From JAKLDO01 sp035354435 (GTDB lineage: Bacteria > UBP6 > UBA1177): a stretch of 14,922 nucleotides of DNA. This document shows positions 6,115 to 13,000 of the stretch, in pieces (within the stretch, counting starts at the first letter, position 1; every line of letters begins with the position of its first letter). The stretch covers positions 1-14,922 of the forward strand of contig DAOQAY010000066.1 in NCBI GenBank assembly GCA_035354435.1. The letters run 5' to 3'. The position numbers and the translations under genes are program-made. The notes under the pieces were generated by a model. That model did no database searches and was not told where the DNA came from. It worked only from the letters and a program-made list of their open reading frames with translations.

Positions 6115-7059
6115 TTGATTTTAAGAAAAGTTCTCATCATTATTTTCTTTTCAGTTTTTATTTTAGAACCGCTTTCAGCTCAGCAGAAAACCGCAGTTCT
6201 CAAGTTATGCACAAATTTAAACGGAGCACCTTTCATTCTTTCGACCCAAGATGAGACTACTGCGTCTAAACTCGGGTTTAAAAAATACAAGGAGACAACA
6301 ACTTTCGTCCGTGATTTCAAAATCATGGTCGACAATGTTCCAAGTGCATACTTTAAACCGCTGAATGAAAACTGCATAACCATCTATAAAATTGAACCGG
6401 GCAGAAGAAGCGTTCTTATAGATCTTAAATCCGCTTCTTATACTTCGCTTGAGGCAAAGGCACCTTTTACTGTCAACTTTAAACCGGATCTTCTTTATGC
6501 CGCTGACATGGAAATCGTTGAGGGTCCGACAGCTACTGTCAGAATAAGTCAGTACGCAAGCAATATTGTGCTTTATCAGTCGCTTGAAAACAAGGAAGTG
6601 CCTGATTGTGAAAAGGAATGCAAAGTGCCGGTAGGCATTCCGGTATATTTTATGACCAAAGGTACTGATGAAAAAGTAAAATGCCCTGTCCAGTTTGAAC
6701 TGATAGTCAATGATAAGAACGACAGCAGACTTGAATGCTACAAAAAGTCTTCCATAATGAAAATGCTTGCAGATCATGTCGAGAAAAACTCTATAATGTG
6801 CCGTACAAATCTGGAATATGCTTTTTTCAAAGTGTTCGGTGAAGGGTGCATCGTAACAATTAAAGCCGATAAGGACGGTTTGAGTTATGAAGCGCCTGAA
6901 ATAAAGCTTTATCCTCTGGAAAAACAGAAATTCAAATATTTCTGGAAAATAAATTCAGGGGAAAAAAAACCTTATAATTTCAGCGGCGACAGAAAAGGTC
7001 CTGAAAAAACTCCGGCAGAGAATGAGCTGATAGAAATCATAGAGGAGAGAAACAATTGA
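6115..7059 (+). CDS. Exported cysteine-rich protein of unknown function
   Basis: I do not recognise a family. From a TTG start the protein is 314 residues and begins with a classic signal peptide: a basic start (LRK), a hydrophobic core (VLIIIFFSVFIL) and a likely signal peptidase I site at PLSA/QQ near residue 22. The mature part has eight cysteines, including a close pair in PDCEKEC, consistent with disulfides in the periplasm or outside the cell. No catalytic motif is visible. The segments look beta-rich with a charged, proline-containing C-terminal tail. The start was chosen because GGAG lies 8 bp upstream and it gives a proper signal peptide. Longer in-frame starts at 6064 (TTG) and 6076 (ATG) add a second hydrophobic run, and the first lies inside the -10 element. 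The stop overlaps the purN start (TTGA), so the two genes are translationally linked although no functional link is obvious. Confidence 0.75.
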   Translation: MILRKVLIIIFFSVFILEPLSAQQKTAVLKLCTNLNGAPFILSTQDETTASKLGFKKYKETTTFVRDFKIMVDNVPSAYFKPLNENCITIYKIEPGRRSVLIDLKSASYTSLEAKAPFTVNFKPDLLYAADMEIVEGPTATVRISQYASNIVLYQSLENKEVPDCEKECKVPVGIPVYFMTKGTDEKVKCPVQFELIVNDKNDSRLECYKKSSIMKMLADHVEKNSIMCRTNLEYAFFKVFGEGCIVTIKADKDGLSYEAPEIKLYPLEKQKFKYFWKINSGEKKPYNFSGDRKGPEKTPAENELIEIIEERNN

Positions 7060-7667
7060 AAATCGGAATATTCATTTCTGGAACAGGCTCAAATATGGAA
7101 ACGGTTATAAGGAATTTTCAAAACGGAACACTGGACGGTGTGAGTGAAATAAGCTTTGTGCTTTCAGATAAAAAAAACGCCGGCGGCATAGAAAAAGCTC
7201 AGAAACTCGGAATTCAGACTGTTATCCTCCCGAAAATGAAAGATGAAACAAGAGAAAATTATGAACTGCGTCTTTATGATGCTGTAAAACCTTTCAATAC
7301 CGGACTTATCGTGCTTGCAGGATTCATGAAGATCATCGGCAGTTCGTTCATGTCCCGTTATAAAGGAAAAATCATAAATATTCATCCTTCGCTTCTTCCT
7401 TCATTCAAGGGTGTGGATGCTCAGAAACAGGCTTTTGATTACGGCGTTAAAATTTCGGGATGCACTGTTCATTTTGTTGATGAGACACTTGACGGAGGAC
7501 CGATCATTCTTCAAAAAAGCGTGGAAAGACACGAACTTGACACTGTTGACGACTTTAAGCACCGGATACTTGATGAAGAACACAGGCTGCTTTCAAAAGC
7601 GATATCAATAGTTGCACAGAACAATTATACCATAAAAGACAGGCTTGTCAGTCTGGAAAGGAGGTAA
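7056..7667 (+). CDS. purN: Phosphoribosylglycinamide formyltransferase (GAR transformylase)
   Basis: Transfers a formyl group from 10-formyl-tetrahydrofolate to glycinamide ribonucleotide, step three of purine synthesis. The 203-residue length is normal. The N-terminal phosphate-binding segment is ISGTGSNMETVI (residues 8-19), followed by SDKKNAGGIEKA (37-48) and LAGFMKIIG (87-95). The catalytic segment NIHPSLLPSFKG (108-119) supplies Asn108 and His110, and VDETLDGGPII (141-151) supplies Asp146, the equivalents of E. coli Asn106, His108 and Asp144. The start is a TTG overlapping the previous stop by 4 bp, with AGAGGAG 8 bp upstream. No other purine genes are in the window, so purN is separated from the rest of its pathway. 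The next gene starts just after its stop. Confidence 0.95.
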   Translation: MKIGIFISGTGSNMETVIRNFQNGTLDGVSEISFVLSDKKNAGGIEKAQKLGIQTVILPKMKDETRENYELRLYDAVKPFNTGLIVLAGFMKIIGSSFMSRYKGKIINIHPSLLPSFKGVDAQKQAFDYGVKISGCTVHFVDETLDGGPIILQKSVERHELDTVDDFKHRILDEEHRLLSKAISIVAQNNYTIKDRLVSLERR

Positions 7668-7668
7668 C

Positions 7669-8859
7669 ATGAAAGTTAAATTATTTCTGCTGATCCTGAT
7701 TTCGACAGGAGCTTTTTATCTGGCGGCGGACTATCTTTTTGTTCAGTTCACCAAGAAAAGCATAAACGATTATGCAAAAAATACAGCTTCCCAATCGGTT
7801 TCTCTTTACAAATACAAAAACAAAGCTGATGCCGTAATTGAAATAAAAGCTGTTGAAGATCTTGCGAAAAAAGCTGAACTTGTCAACGCATTTAATACAG
7901 AAAAATGGGAAACAGCTATCGAAGGAAGCCCGACCGATCTTTCAAAAGTCACCGGAGAAAACCTAAGTGTAATAAAACAAATAGAATCAGATGTTCAGGT
8001 TGAACTTAATGTCATCAATAAACTATATGATAAAAATGAAGCTATTTTTGTTGTTGACAGACACGGGAATGTGGTTGCAAAAAATCTTGACGGGACTTTG
8101 TCAAACAAAAACTTTTCAGGGGAAATTCTTATATCTGCTGCACTTCAGGGAGTTTCTGATAGGGATATTGTTAAAATATTTGATAAAACCTATAGAGTTA
8201 CGGCTGCTCCGATTCATGTGAATGGTAAAATAGTAGGCGCCTACTGTTCTGCTGATATGATCAATTCTGAAACAGCCAAAGATGTAGTTGCTGGGCTTTT
8301 TGATGAATCCACTTACAAAAATGTAGGCGATTTTTACTTCGGGTTCTTTGACAAAAAGACTCTGCTCGGAAGCACAATGCCGACAGAACTTCATGAGAAT
8401 TTCAAAAGATTCATAATAGAAAACGCTGAAATGATAGAAAAAGTAGATTCCGAAGGAACAAAAAGGCACGACACAATTATCAGGCTTAAAAACGAATCTT
8501 TTTATGCCAGTATCTCCAAACATCCTTCACTTTCCGAATCAAATGACCTTTTTTATGTTACACTGGTTTCTATTGATAAAGCTGTAGGTCCGGTATCATC
8601 AAGACAGGGAACTCTTATTCTGATTGCTTTTTTCATTATTCTTATAGGACTTATTGTTATTGTAATAATAGATGAACAGTTCAACAGACCGGTCAACAAA
8701 TTTATGGAAAATACTCTTGAGATAATTAACGGAAATGTAAAATACCGTTTTAACAATGAGGCTCCCGGTGTTGAAGGAAACCTTAATCAGAACGCAAATA
8801 TGATGATTGCCTCCCTTCTGGGTGAGAAAATACCTGATAAAGAAAAAGAAGAAGATTAA
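7669..8859 (+). CDS. Membrane Cache-HAMP sensor protein without an output domain
   Basis: A 396-residue protein with a membrane segment at residues 4-25, an extracytoplasmic region at 26-312, a second membrane segment at 314-335 and a short cytoplasmic tail. The outer region contains a PAS/Cache-like fold: AIFVVDRHGNVVAKN (125-139) and YRVTAAPIHVNGKIVGAYCS (175-194) are the usual strand-turn-strand elements. Residues 338-390 resemble a HAMP linker (FNRPVNKFMENTLEIINGN, then NQNANMMIASL). After that only a charged tail, KEKEED, remains. Sensors of this layout normally continue into a methyl-accepting, kinase or cyclase domain, and none is present. The ATG at 7669 has AAGGAGG 4 bp upstream; a longer in-frame start at 7645 lies within purN and is less likely. 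It probably senses a small ligand and passes the signal to a partner protein, but no partner is visible here. Confidence 0.75.
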   Translation: MKVKLFLLILISTGAFYLAADYLFVQFTKKSINDYAKNTASQSVSLYKYKNKADAVIEIKAVEDLAKKAELVNAFNTEKWETAIEGSPTDLSKVTGENLSVIKQIESDVQVELNVINKLYDKNEAIFVVDRHGNVVAKNLDGTLSNKNFSGEILISAALQGVSDRDIVKIFDKTYRVTAAPIHVNGKIVGAYCSADMINSETAKDVVAGLFDESTYKNVGDFYFGFFDKKTLLGSTMPTELHENFKRFIIENAEMIEKVDSEGTKRHDTIIRLKNESFYASISKHPSLSESNDLFYVTLVSIDKAVGPVSSRQGTLILIAFFIILIGLIVIVIIDEQFNRPVNKFMENTLEIINGNVKYRFNNEAPGVEGNLNQNANMMIASLLGEKIPDKEKEED

Positions 8860-8882
8860 ACAATTAAATAACCGGAGGAAAA

Positions 8883-9341
8883 ATGAGTTCTTTCAACAGT
8901 TTAAATAAGGTTATGATCCTTGGCAGACTTGGCAGGGATCCGGAAAAAAAATACACTGCATCAGGAATCGCAGTATGTAATTTTTCAGTTGCAACTTCAG
9001 AAAGTGTGAAAAAAGGAAATGCTTTTGAAGAAAAAACTGAATGGCATAAAATAATTGTTTTCGGCAACCAGGCTGAGACCGTTTCAAAATATGTAAAGAA
9101 AGGTTCTCTCGTATTCATTGAAGGAAGAATTCAAACCAGATCATATCAGGACAAGGAAGGACATGAAAAATATGTCACCGAGATAATTGCAAACAGTGTC
9201 AGATTTCTTGATCTCAAAGATGGCGGTTCTTCTGAAAGAGTCTATCAGCATAAAGACCCGTCAGTTGAAGCATCAAACGACGGAGCTGCAGTATCCGAAC
9301 CTGTCAGCATCGACGGCGAAGAAGACGATTTACCTTTTTAA
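8883..9341 (+). CDS. ssb: Single-stranded DNA-binding protein
   Basis: Binds single-stranded DNA during replication, recombination and repair, and recruits partner proteins through its C-terminus. The 152-residue protein has the N-terminal OB-fold: NKVMILGRLGRDPEKKYT (residues 8-25), NFSVATSE, then EWHKIIVFGNQAE and GSLVFIEGRIQTRSYQDKEG. A low-complexity linker follows and the acidic tip DDLPF (148-152) completes it, the canonical partner-docking tail. Length and layout are typical of bacterial SSB. The ATG has a strong GGAGG about 5 bp upstream. It lies 23 bp after the Cache-HAMP gene and 18 bp before the sigma-54 activator, away from rpsF/rpsR or uvrA, its common neighbours elsewhere. Confidence 0.96.
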   Translation: MSSFNSLNKVMILGRLGRDPEKKYTASGIAVCNFSVATSESVKKGNAFEEKTEWHKIIVFGNQAETVSKYVKKGSLVFIEGRIQTRSYQDKEGHEKYVTEIIANSVRFLDLKDGGSSERVYQHKDPSVEASNDGAAVSEPVSIDGEEDDLPF

Positions 9342-9359
9342 TTATTTTTTCTTGATAAA

Positions 9360-11330
9360 ATGCTAACTCTTATCCAGCAGCATGAAGTTTTCCGCCAATG
9401 GAAGAAATTTACAGCGGAAAGTATATTTGACGCTTCAATTATAAGACCTGTAATCGCAGAATCATGGTTCAGAAGCAGAGAATACAGCATCGATCCTGAA
9501 AACACCGGTATTCCATCAGTCAGTTCCGACCAGTTAAAATCAAGAAAGGAACTCAACAGACACCTGCTTTCGGTTGCATCTTCATATATGGAAACGATTT
9601 ACGGTTTTATCTCGGGTTCAGGCGGAATAATAGTTCTTGCTGACAAAGACGGCGTAATACTTCATGTTCTCGGGGAAAATGTCTTTGAAAACTATCCCGG
9701 TTTTCCTGTTCCGGGTTCGATTTTTTCAGAACGGGAGGCTGGAACCAACGCCATCGGAACATGTCTGGCTGTAAACGCTCCTCTTGAGATAACTTCTGCA
9801 GAACATTTCTGCAAACTTCTTCATAAATGGAACTGTTCTGCTGATATAATCCGCTCTGATGACGGTCAAACTGCCGGAATTCTTGCTTTTTTCACATCAC
9901 TGGATAAAAATCACTCCCACACTTTAAGTATGGTAGCCGCTTCAGCCGGAGCAATAGAAAGGCAGATGAAAGTTGAAAATTCATTGAAAGAAAAGCTGAG
10001 CATACTTAAACTTCAGAATCTTATGATGAACCTTATTGATGAAGGTATTATTGTCATTGACAACAACCAGACTGTCAAAGCTATCAATAAACAGGCCTTA
10101 TATCTTCTTGAAATTGAAAACGAAAATCCTCTTGAAAGATCTGTATATGAAGTGATCCGCAGCGGAATAAACTTTCTTCATATAATTTCTGAAGGGAAAG
10201 ACATCAAAGAAAGAGAAGCTACGCTTAAACTCCGTGAAAATATTAAGAAATTCAATATTTCAGCTGCAGTTATAAAGAACGATTCCTTTTCAGTTGAAGG
10301 GCTTGTCATAACAATAAGAGAGAATAAGCTTGTTCATAATATTGTGAACAGGGTTTCCGGTTCAAGAGCACAGTTGACATTTCGTGATATTATCGGCGAA
10401 AGTGAAACTTTGAGACAGACAATAAAATTTGCAAAAGCGGCGGCAGGAAGCAGTTCGAATGTTCTTCTGCTCGGTGAGAGCGGAACAGGAAAAGAACTTT
10501 TTGCACAGTCAATACACAATGAAAGCAGCAGATCGAACTTTCCATTTATTGCTGTAAACTGCGGGGCAATCCCCAGAGATCTGGTTGAAAGTGAACTTTT
10601 CGGGTATGAAGGCGGAGCTTTCACAGGTTCTAAAAAAGAAGGACATCCAGGAAAATTTGAACTGGCTGATGGAGGCACAATTTTCCTTGATGAGATCGGT
10701 GATATGCCGCTTGATGCTCAGGTTGACCTTTTAAGAGTCCTTGAAAACGGAGAAGTGGTCAGAGTCGGAGGAAAGCACCCGAAAAAAATAAATGTCCGTG
10801 TAATAGCCGCCACACATGTTGATCTGGCCGAAGCAGTAAGCGAAAAAACTTTCAGGGATGACCTTTTTTACAGATTGAATGTACTTATGATAACAATCCC
10901 GCCACTCCGCGAAAGAAAAGATGATATAAAACCTCTTACTGAATTCTTCAAGAACAGAATATCAGAAAAATTGCAGAAAAAGATTCTCTCTATCGATGAC
11001 AGAACAATTGAAGCACTTTATTCCTATGACTGGCCGGGAAATATAAGAGAACTTGAAAATGTAATAGAAAGAGCCGTAAATGTGTGCGAATCTGAAACAA
11101 TAACCCAGAGCGATCTTCCGTCATCCATAAGAGAAAAGGTTTTGATCTTTTCATCCCTTGACAACACTCTTTCTATAAAAAGCAATGAATTCAGGCATAT
11201 CGTCAGCATTCTTGAAAAAAACAAAGGTAATCTGAGAAAATCGGCTATTGAGCTTGGAATATCAAGAAGCACTCTCTATGAAAAAATGAAACGGTACAAA
11301 ATATCTTCCAGCGATCACAGATTAAAATAG
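9360..11330 (+). CDS. Sigma-54-dependent transcriptional activator, AcoR-like (GAF-PAS-AAA+-Fis HTH)
   Basis: A 656-residue bacterial enhancer-binding protein that uses ATP hydrolysis to open sigma-54 promoters. The N-terminus (residues 28-46, RPVIAESWFRSREYSIDP) and a GAF-like domain (about 65-205) resemble AcoR-type regulators, followed by a PAS-like domain (about 216-320). The AAA+ core runs about 343-565, with Walker A GESGTGKE (372-379), the sigma-54 contact loop GAFTGS (419-424, instead of GAFTGA), Walker B IFLDEI (441-446) and FRDDLFYRLNV (499-509). A Fis-type helix-turn-helix lies at 623-645. There is no receiver domain, so control is probably by ligand binding to GAF or PAS, not phosphorylation. 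AcoR relatives control acetoin, diol and alcohol catabolism. The gene directly downstream is an alcohol dehydrogenase with a sigma-54 promoter, a likely target. The ATG lacks a good SD site. The inducer is unknown. Confidence 0.93.
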   Translation: MLTLIQQHEVFRQWKKFTAESIFDASIIRPVIAESWFRSREYSIDPENTGIPSVSSDQLKSRKELNRHLLSVASSYMETIYGFISGSGGIIVLADKDGVILHVLGENVFENYPGFPVPGSIFSEREAGTNAIGTCLAVNAPLEITSAEHFCKLLHKWNCSADIIRSDDGQTAGILAFFTSLDKNHSHTLSMVAASAGAIERQMKVENSLKEKLSILKLQNLMMNLIDEGIIVIDNNQTVKAINKQALYLLEIENENPLERSVYEVIRSGINFLHIISEGKDIKEREATLKLRENIKKFNISAAVIKNDSFSVEGLVITIRENKLVHNIVNRVSGSRAQLTFRDIIGESETLRQTIKFAKAAAGSSSNVLLLGESGTGKELFAQSIHNESSRSNFPFIAVNCGAIPRDLVESELFGYEGGAFTGSKKEGHPGKFELADGGTIFLDEIGDMPLDAQVDLLRVLENGEVVRVGGKHPKKINVRVIAATHVDLAEAVSEKTFRDDLFYRLNVLMITIPPLRERKDDIKPLTEFFKNRISEKLQKKILSIDDRTIEALYSYDWPGNIRELENVIERAVNVCESETITQSDLPSSIREKVLIFSSLDNTLSIKSNEFRHIVSILEKNKGNLRKSAIELGISRSTLYEKMKRYKISSSDHRLK

Positions 11331-11369
11331 TGTCCGATTTCGTGACATGTATTGCAGGACATGTCCGGC
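11331..11369 (+). promoter_or_regulatory. Candidate upstream activator sequences (two dyads)
   Basis: Immediately after the activator stop codon there are two dyads. The first is TGTCCGATTTCGTGACA (11331-11347, TGTC-N9-GACA). The second is GGACATGTCC (11357-11366), a perfect 10 bp palindrome. Their centres are about 22 bp apart, close to two helical turns. GACATGT also occurs as a direct repeat at 11344 and 11358. The sites lie about 125-160 bp upstream of the sigma-54 promoter, a usual distance for enhancer-binding activators. The pairing with this particular activator is an inference. Confidence 0.55.
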
Positions 11370-11478
11370 AAACAGTCAGAGGAGCCGATTATGCACAGGA
11401 CCGCAATTAGAACTTTAATCAAGTTTTATTCCATTATTTTCAATATGTTACAATTTATAAGCACGCTTGTATTATTTC

Positions 11479-11494
11479 TGGCATCATTATTGCA
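11479..11494 (+). promoter_or_regulatory. Predicted sigma-54 (-24/-12) promoter of the alcohol dehydrogenase operon
   Basis: TGGCAT (11479-11484), a 5 bp gap and TTGCA (11490-11494) match the TGGCAC-N5-TTGCW consensus, with one mismatch at the last base of the -24 element. The essential GG and GC dinucleotides are separated by exactly 10 bp. Transcription would begin near 11505, leaving about 24 bases of leader with AGAGG before the ATG at 11529. Confidence 0.8.
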
Positions 11495-11528
11495 TTATAT
11501 GTCCGGCTTCGGATTATTAGAGGTAATT

Positions 11529-12566
11529 ATGAAAGCGTATCTTTTCAACGGTCCCGATGAAATGATTTTCAAAGATGTAAGGGATCCTCGAATTGTATCT
11601 TCAACCGACGCTATAATTAAAGTTTCATACTCCACTATATGCGGAATGGATATAAAAATAAGAAAAGGTCTGCTTCCTGAAGTCTGCCCCGGAACGATTC
11701 TCGGTCACGAATTCTGCGGTACGGTAATTGAAACAGGCAGTTCAGTAAAAAGATTTAAAACAGGAGACAAGGTTGCGGTCAACCCTATAACAAGCTGTGG
11801 ACACTGTGAAAATTGCAAAAACGGCAAAAGCGAAAAATGCACTAACGGCGGATGGCTTCTCGGATATTCAATCGACGGATGTCAGGCAGAATTTGTAAAA
11901 GTTCCATTTGCTGACAGATCTTTAGTACTGATTCCTGAAGGTATTCCGGTAAAAGATGCCGTCCTTGCTGGAGATATCGGTGCTTCCGGCTATCAGGCGA
12001 CATTGAACGCAAATATCAAGGAAGGACAGTCTGTTGTCGTAACAGGAAGCGGTCCTGCGGCATGTATAGCGATGATGTGTTCAAAAATATTCAAGCCTTC
12101 CATTCTTATTGCAGTGGACAATGTCCCGAAAAGATTAAAAAAACTCGCTGATTCAGGGATTGCTGACGAAACAGTTGACTGCTCGAATTGTAATCCTGTA
12201 TCTGAAGTGACAAAAATACTGAACGGTAGAAAAGCCGATGTAGTTATCGAAGCGACAGGAATAAATAACTTTTTCAGCACAGCTATCAGTCTTACAAAAG
12301 ATGACGGCGGCATTTCTGTCCTTTCAATATATTCCGCACCGCTTATATTTAGTACTGCGGACATAAAAAACAGATGGTTAACGCTCAATACCAGAAGGAT
12401 CGGAGCCAATGCTGTATCAAAAGTTCTTGAACTTATCGGCGACAGAACAATTGACACAGCATTCCTCTCTTCCGGAACAGGTAATTTCCAAGAGCTTTTA
12501 ATAGGTTATGATCTTACGACTAAAAAAGACGAAGGATTTTTTAAATGGATCTGCAATCACGAATAA
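11529..12566 (+). CDS. Zinc-dependent alcohol/polyol dehydrogenase (MDR family)
   Basis: A medium-chain dehydrogenase of 345 residues that should oxidise an alcohol, diol or polyol with NAD. Catalytic zinc residues are Cys38 (in TICGMD) and His60-Glu61 (GHEF). The structural zinc site is complete: Cys90, Cys93, Cys96 and Cys104 (CGHCENCKNGKSEKC). The nucleotide fold has GSGPAA (173-178), and Asp197 in AVDN ends the second strand, favouring NAD over NADP. The usual CGTDxH is CGMDIK here, so the proton-relay histidine is replaced by lysine. The ATG at 11529 has AGAGG just upstream and starts MKAYLFNG, the expected family N-terminus. The frame extends upstream to 11352, including an ATG at 11391 with its own SD-like site, but that extension crosses the sigma-54 promoter. 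Substrate is unknown; acetoin/butanediol or short-chain alcohol would fit the regulator type. Confidence 0.9.
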   Translation: MKAYLFNGPDEMIFKDVRDPRIVSSTDAIIKVSYSTICGMDIKIRKGLLPEVCPGTILGHEFCGTVIETGSSVKRFKTGDKVAVNPITSCGHCENCKNGKSEKCTNGGWLLGYSIDGCQAEFVKVPFADRSLVLIPEGIPVKDAVLAGDIGASGYQATLNANIKEGQSVVVTGSGPAACIAMMCSKIFKPSILIAVDNVPKRLKKLADSGIADETVDCSNCNPVSEVTKILNGRKADVVIEATGINNFFSTAISLTKDDGGISVLSIYSAPLIFSTADIKNRWLTLNTRRIGANAVSKVLELIGDRTIDTAFLSSGTGNFQELLIGYDLTTKKDEGFFKWICNHE

Positions 12567-12577
12567 AGGGGGCAGAA

Positions 12578-13000
12578 ATGGTTCGCTCGAAAAAACTTAT
12601 ACTTGTTGCAGACGACGATGTCCAGATGGTATATTCAGTTAAAACCCTTCTTGAAAGTTCCGGATTCGGCGTAATATTCACTTACAGATCAGACAAGGTG
12701 GTTGAGCTTGCATCTGAACACCTTCCCGACCTTATAATTCTTGATGTAATGTTTGCCGGTGCAGGAATTCCTGACGGCATAGAACTTTCAAGACGGATAA
12801 ACCAGAATCCAAAGACTTCATCAATTCCTGTAATAATACTGTCCGGCGTTAAAAAAGTGATGGATTTCTCATCTGATCTTGAACCAGATGAAGACTGGAT
12901 GCCGGTAAAAGCATTTCTCGACAAACCTATAAGACCTGAAACACTCCTTAATGAAATAAAAAAGCATTTAAGTATTGAAAATGGAGAAAACAATGAATGA
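12578..13000 (+). CDS. Single-domain response regulator (receiver only)
   Basis: A 140-residue CheY-like receiver without DNA-binding or enzymatic output. The acidic pocket is ADDD (residues 11-14), the phosphoacceptor is Asp56 (LIILDVMF), the switch residue is Ser89 (ILSG) and the conserved lysine is Lys116 (FLDKPI). It should therefore be phosphorylatable and act by binding a partner protein. There is an insertion-like acidic loop (residues 96-106, DFSSDLEPDED) before strand five. The ATG at 12578 is preceded by AAAGGGGG at 5-6 bp; an in-frame ATG at 12545 overlaps the dehydrogenase end and is less likely. It begins 11 bp after the dehydrogenase stop and overlaps the NuoE-type gene by 8 bp, so it is wired into this operon. 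No histidine kinase is in the window. Confidence 0.88.
   Translation: MVRSKKLILVADDDVQMVYSVKTLLESSGFGVIFTYRSDKVVELASEHLPDLIILDVMFAGAGIPDGIELSRRINQNPKTSSIPVIILSGVKKVMDFSSDLEPDEDWMPVKAFLDKPIRPETLLNEIKKHLSIENGENNE
12983..12986 (+). promoter_or_regulatory. Ribosome binding site choosing the ATG at 12993 for the NuoE-type gene
   Basis: GGAG ends 6 bp before ATG at 12993 and lies inside the response regulator gene. It supports 12993 over an in-frame TTG at 12975. Confidence 0.6.

Noticed and set aside
6217..6777. 186-codon minus-strand frame opposite the exported protein
   Set aside because: It lacks a promoter, SD site and recognisable features; the plus-strand frame has a promoter, SD site and signal peptide.
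9342..9359. T-rich stretch between ssb and the sigma-54 activator as an intrinsic terminator
   Set aside because: There is a run of T but no stable G+C hairpin before it.
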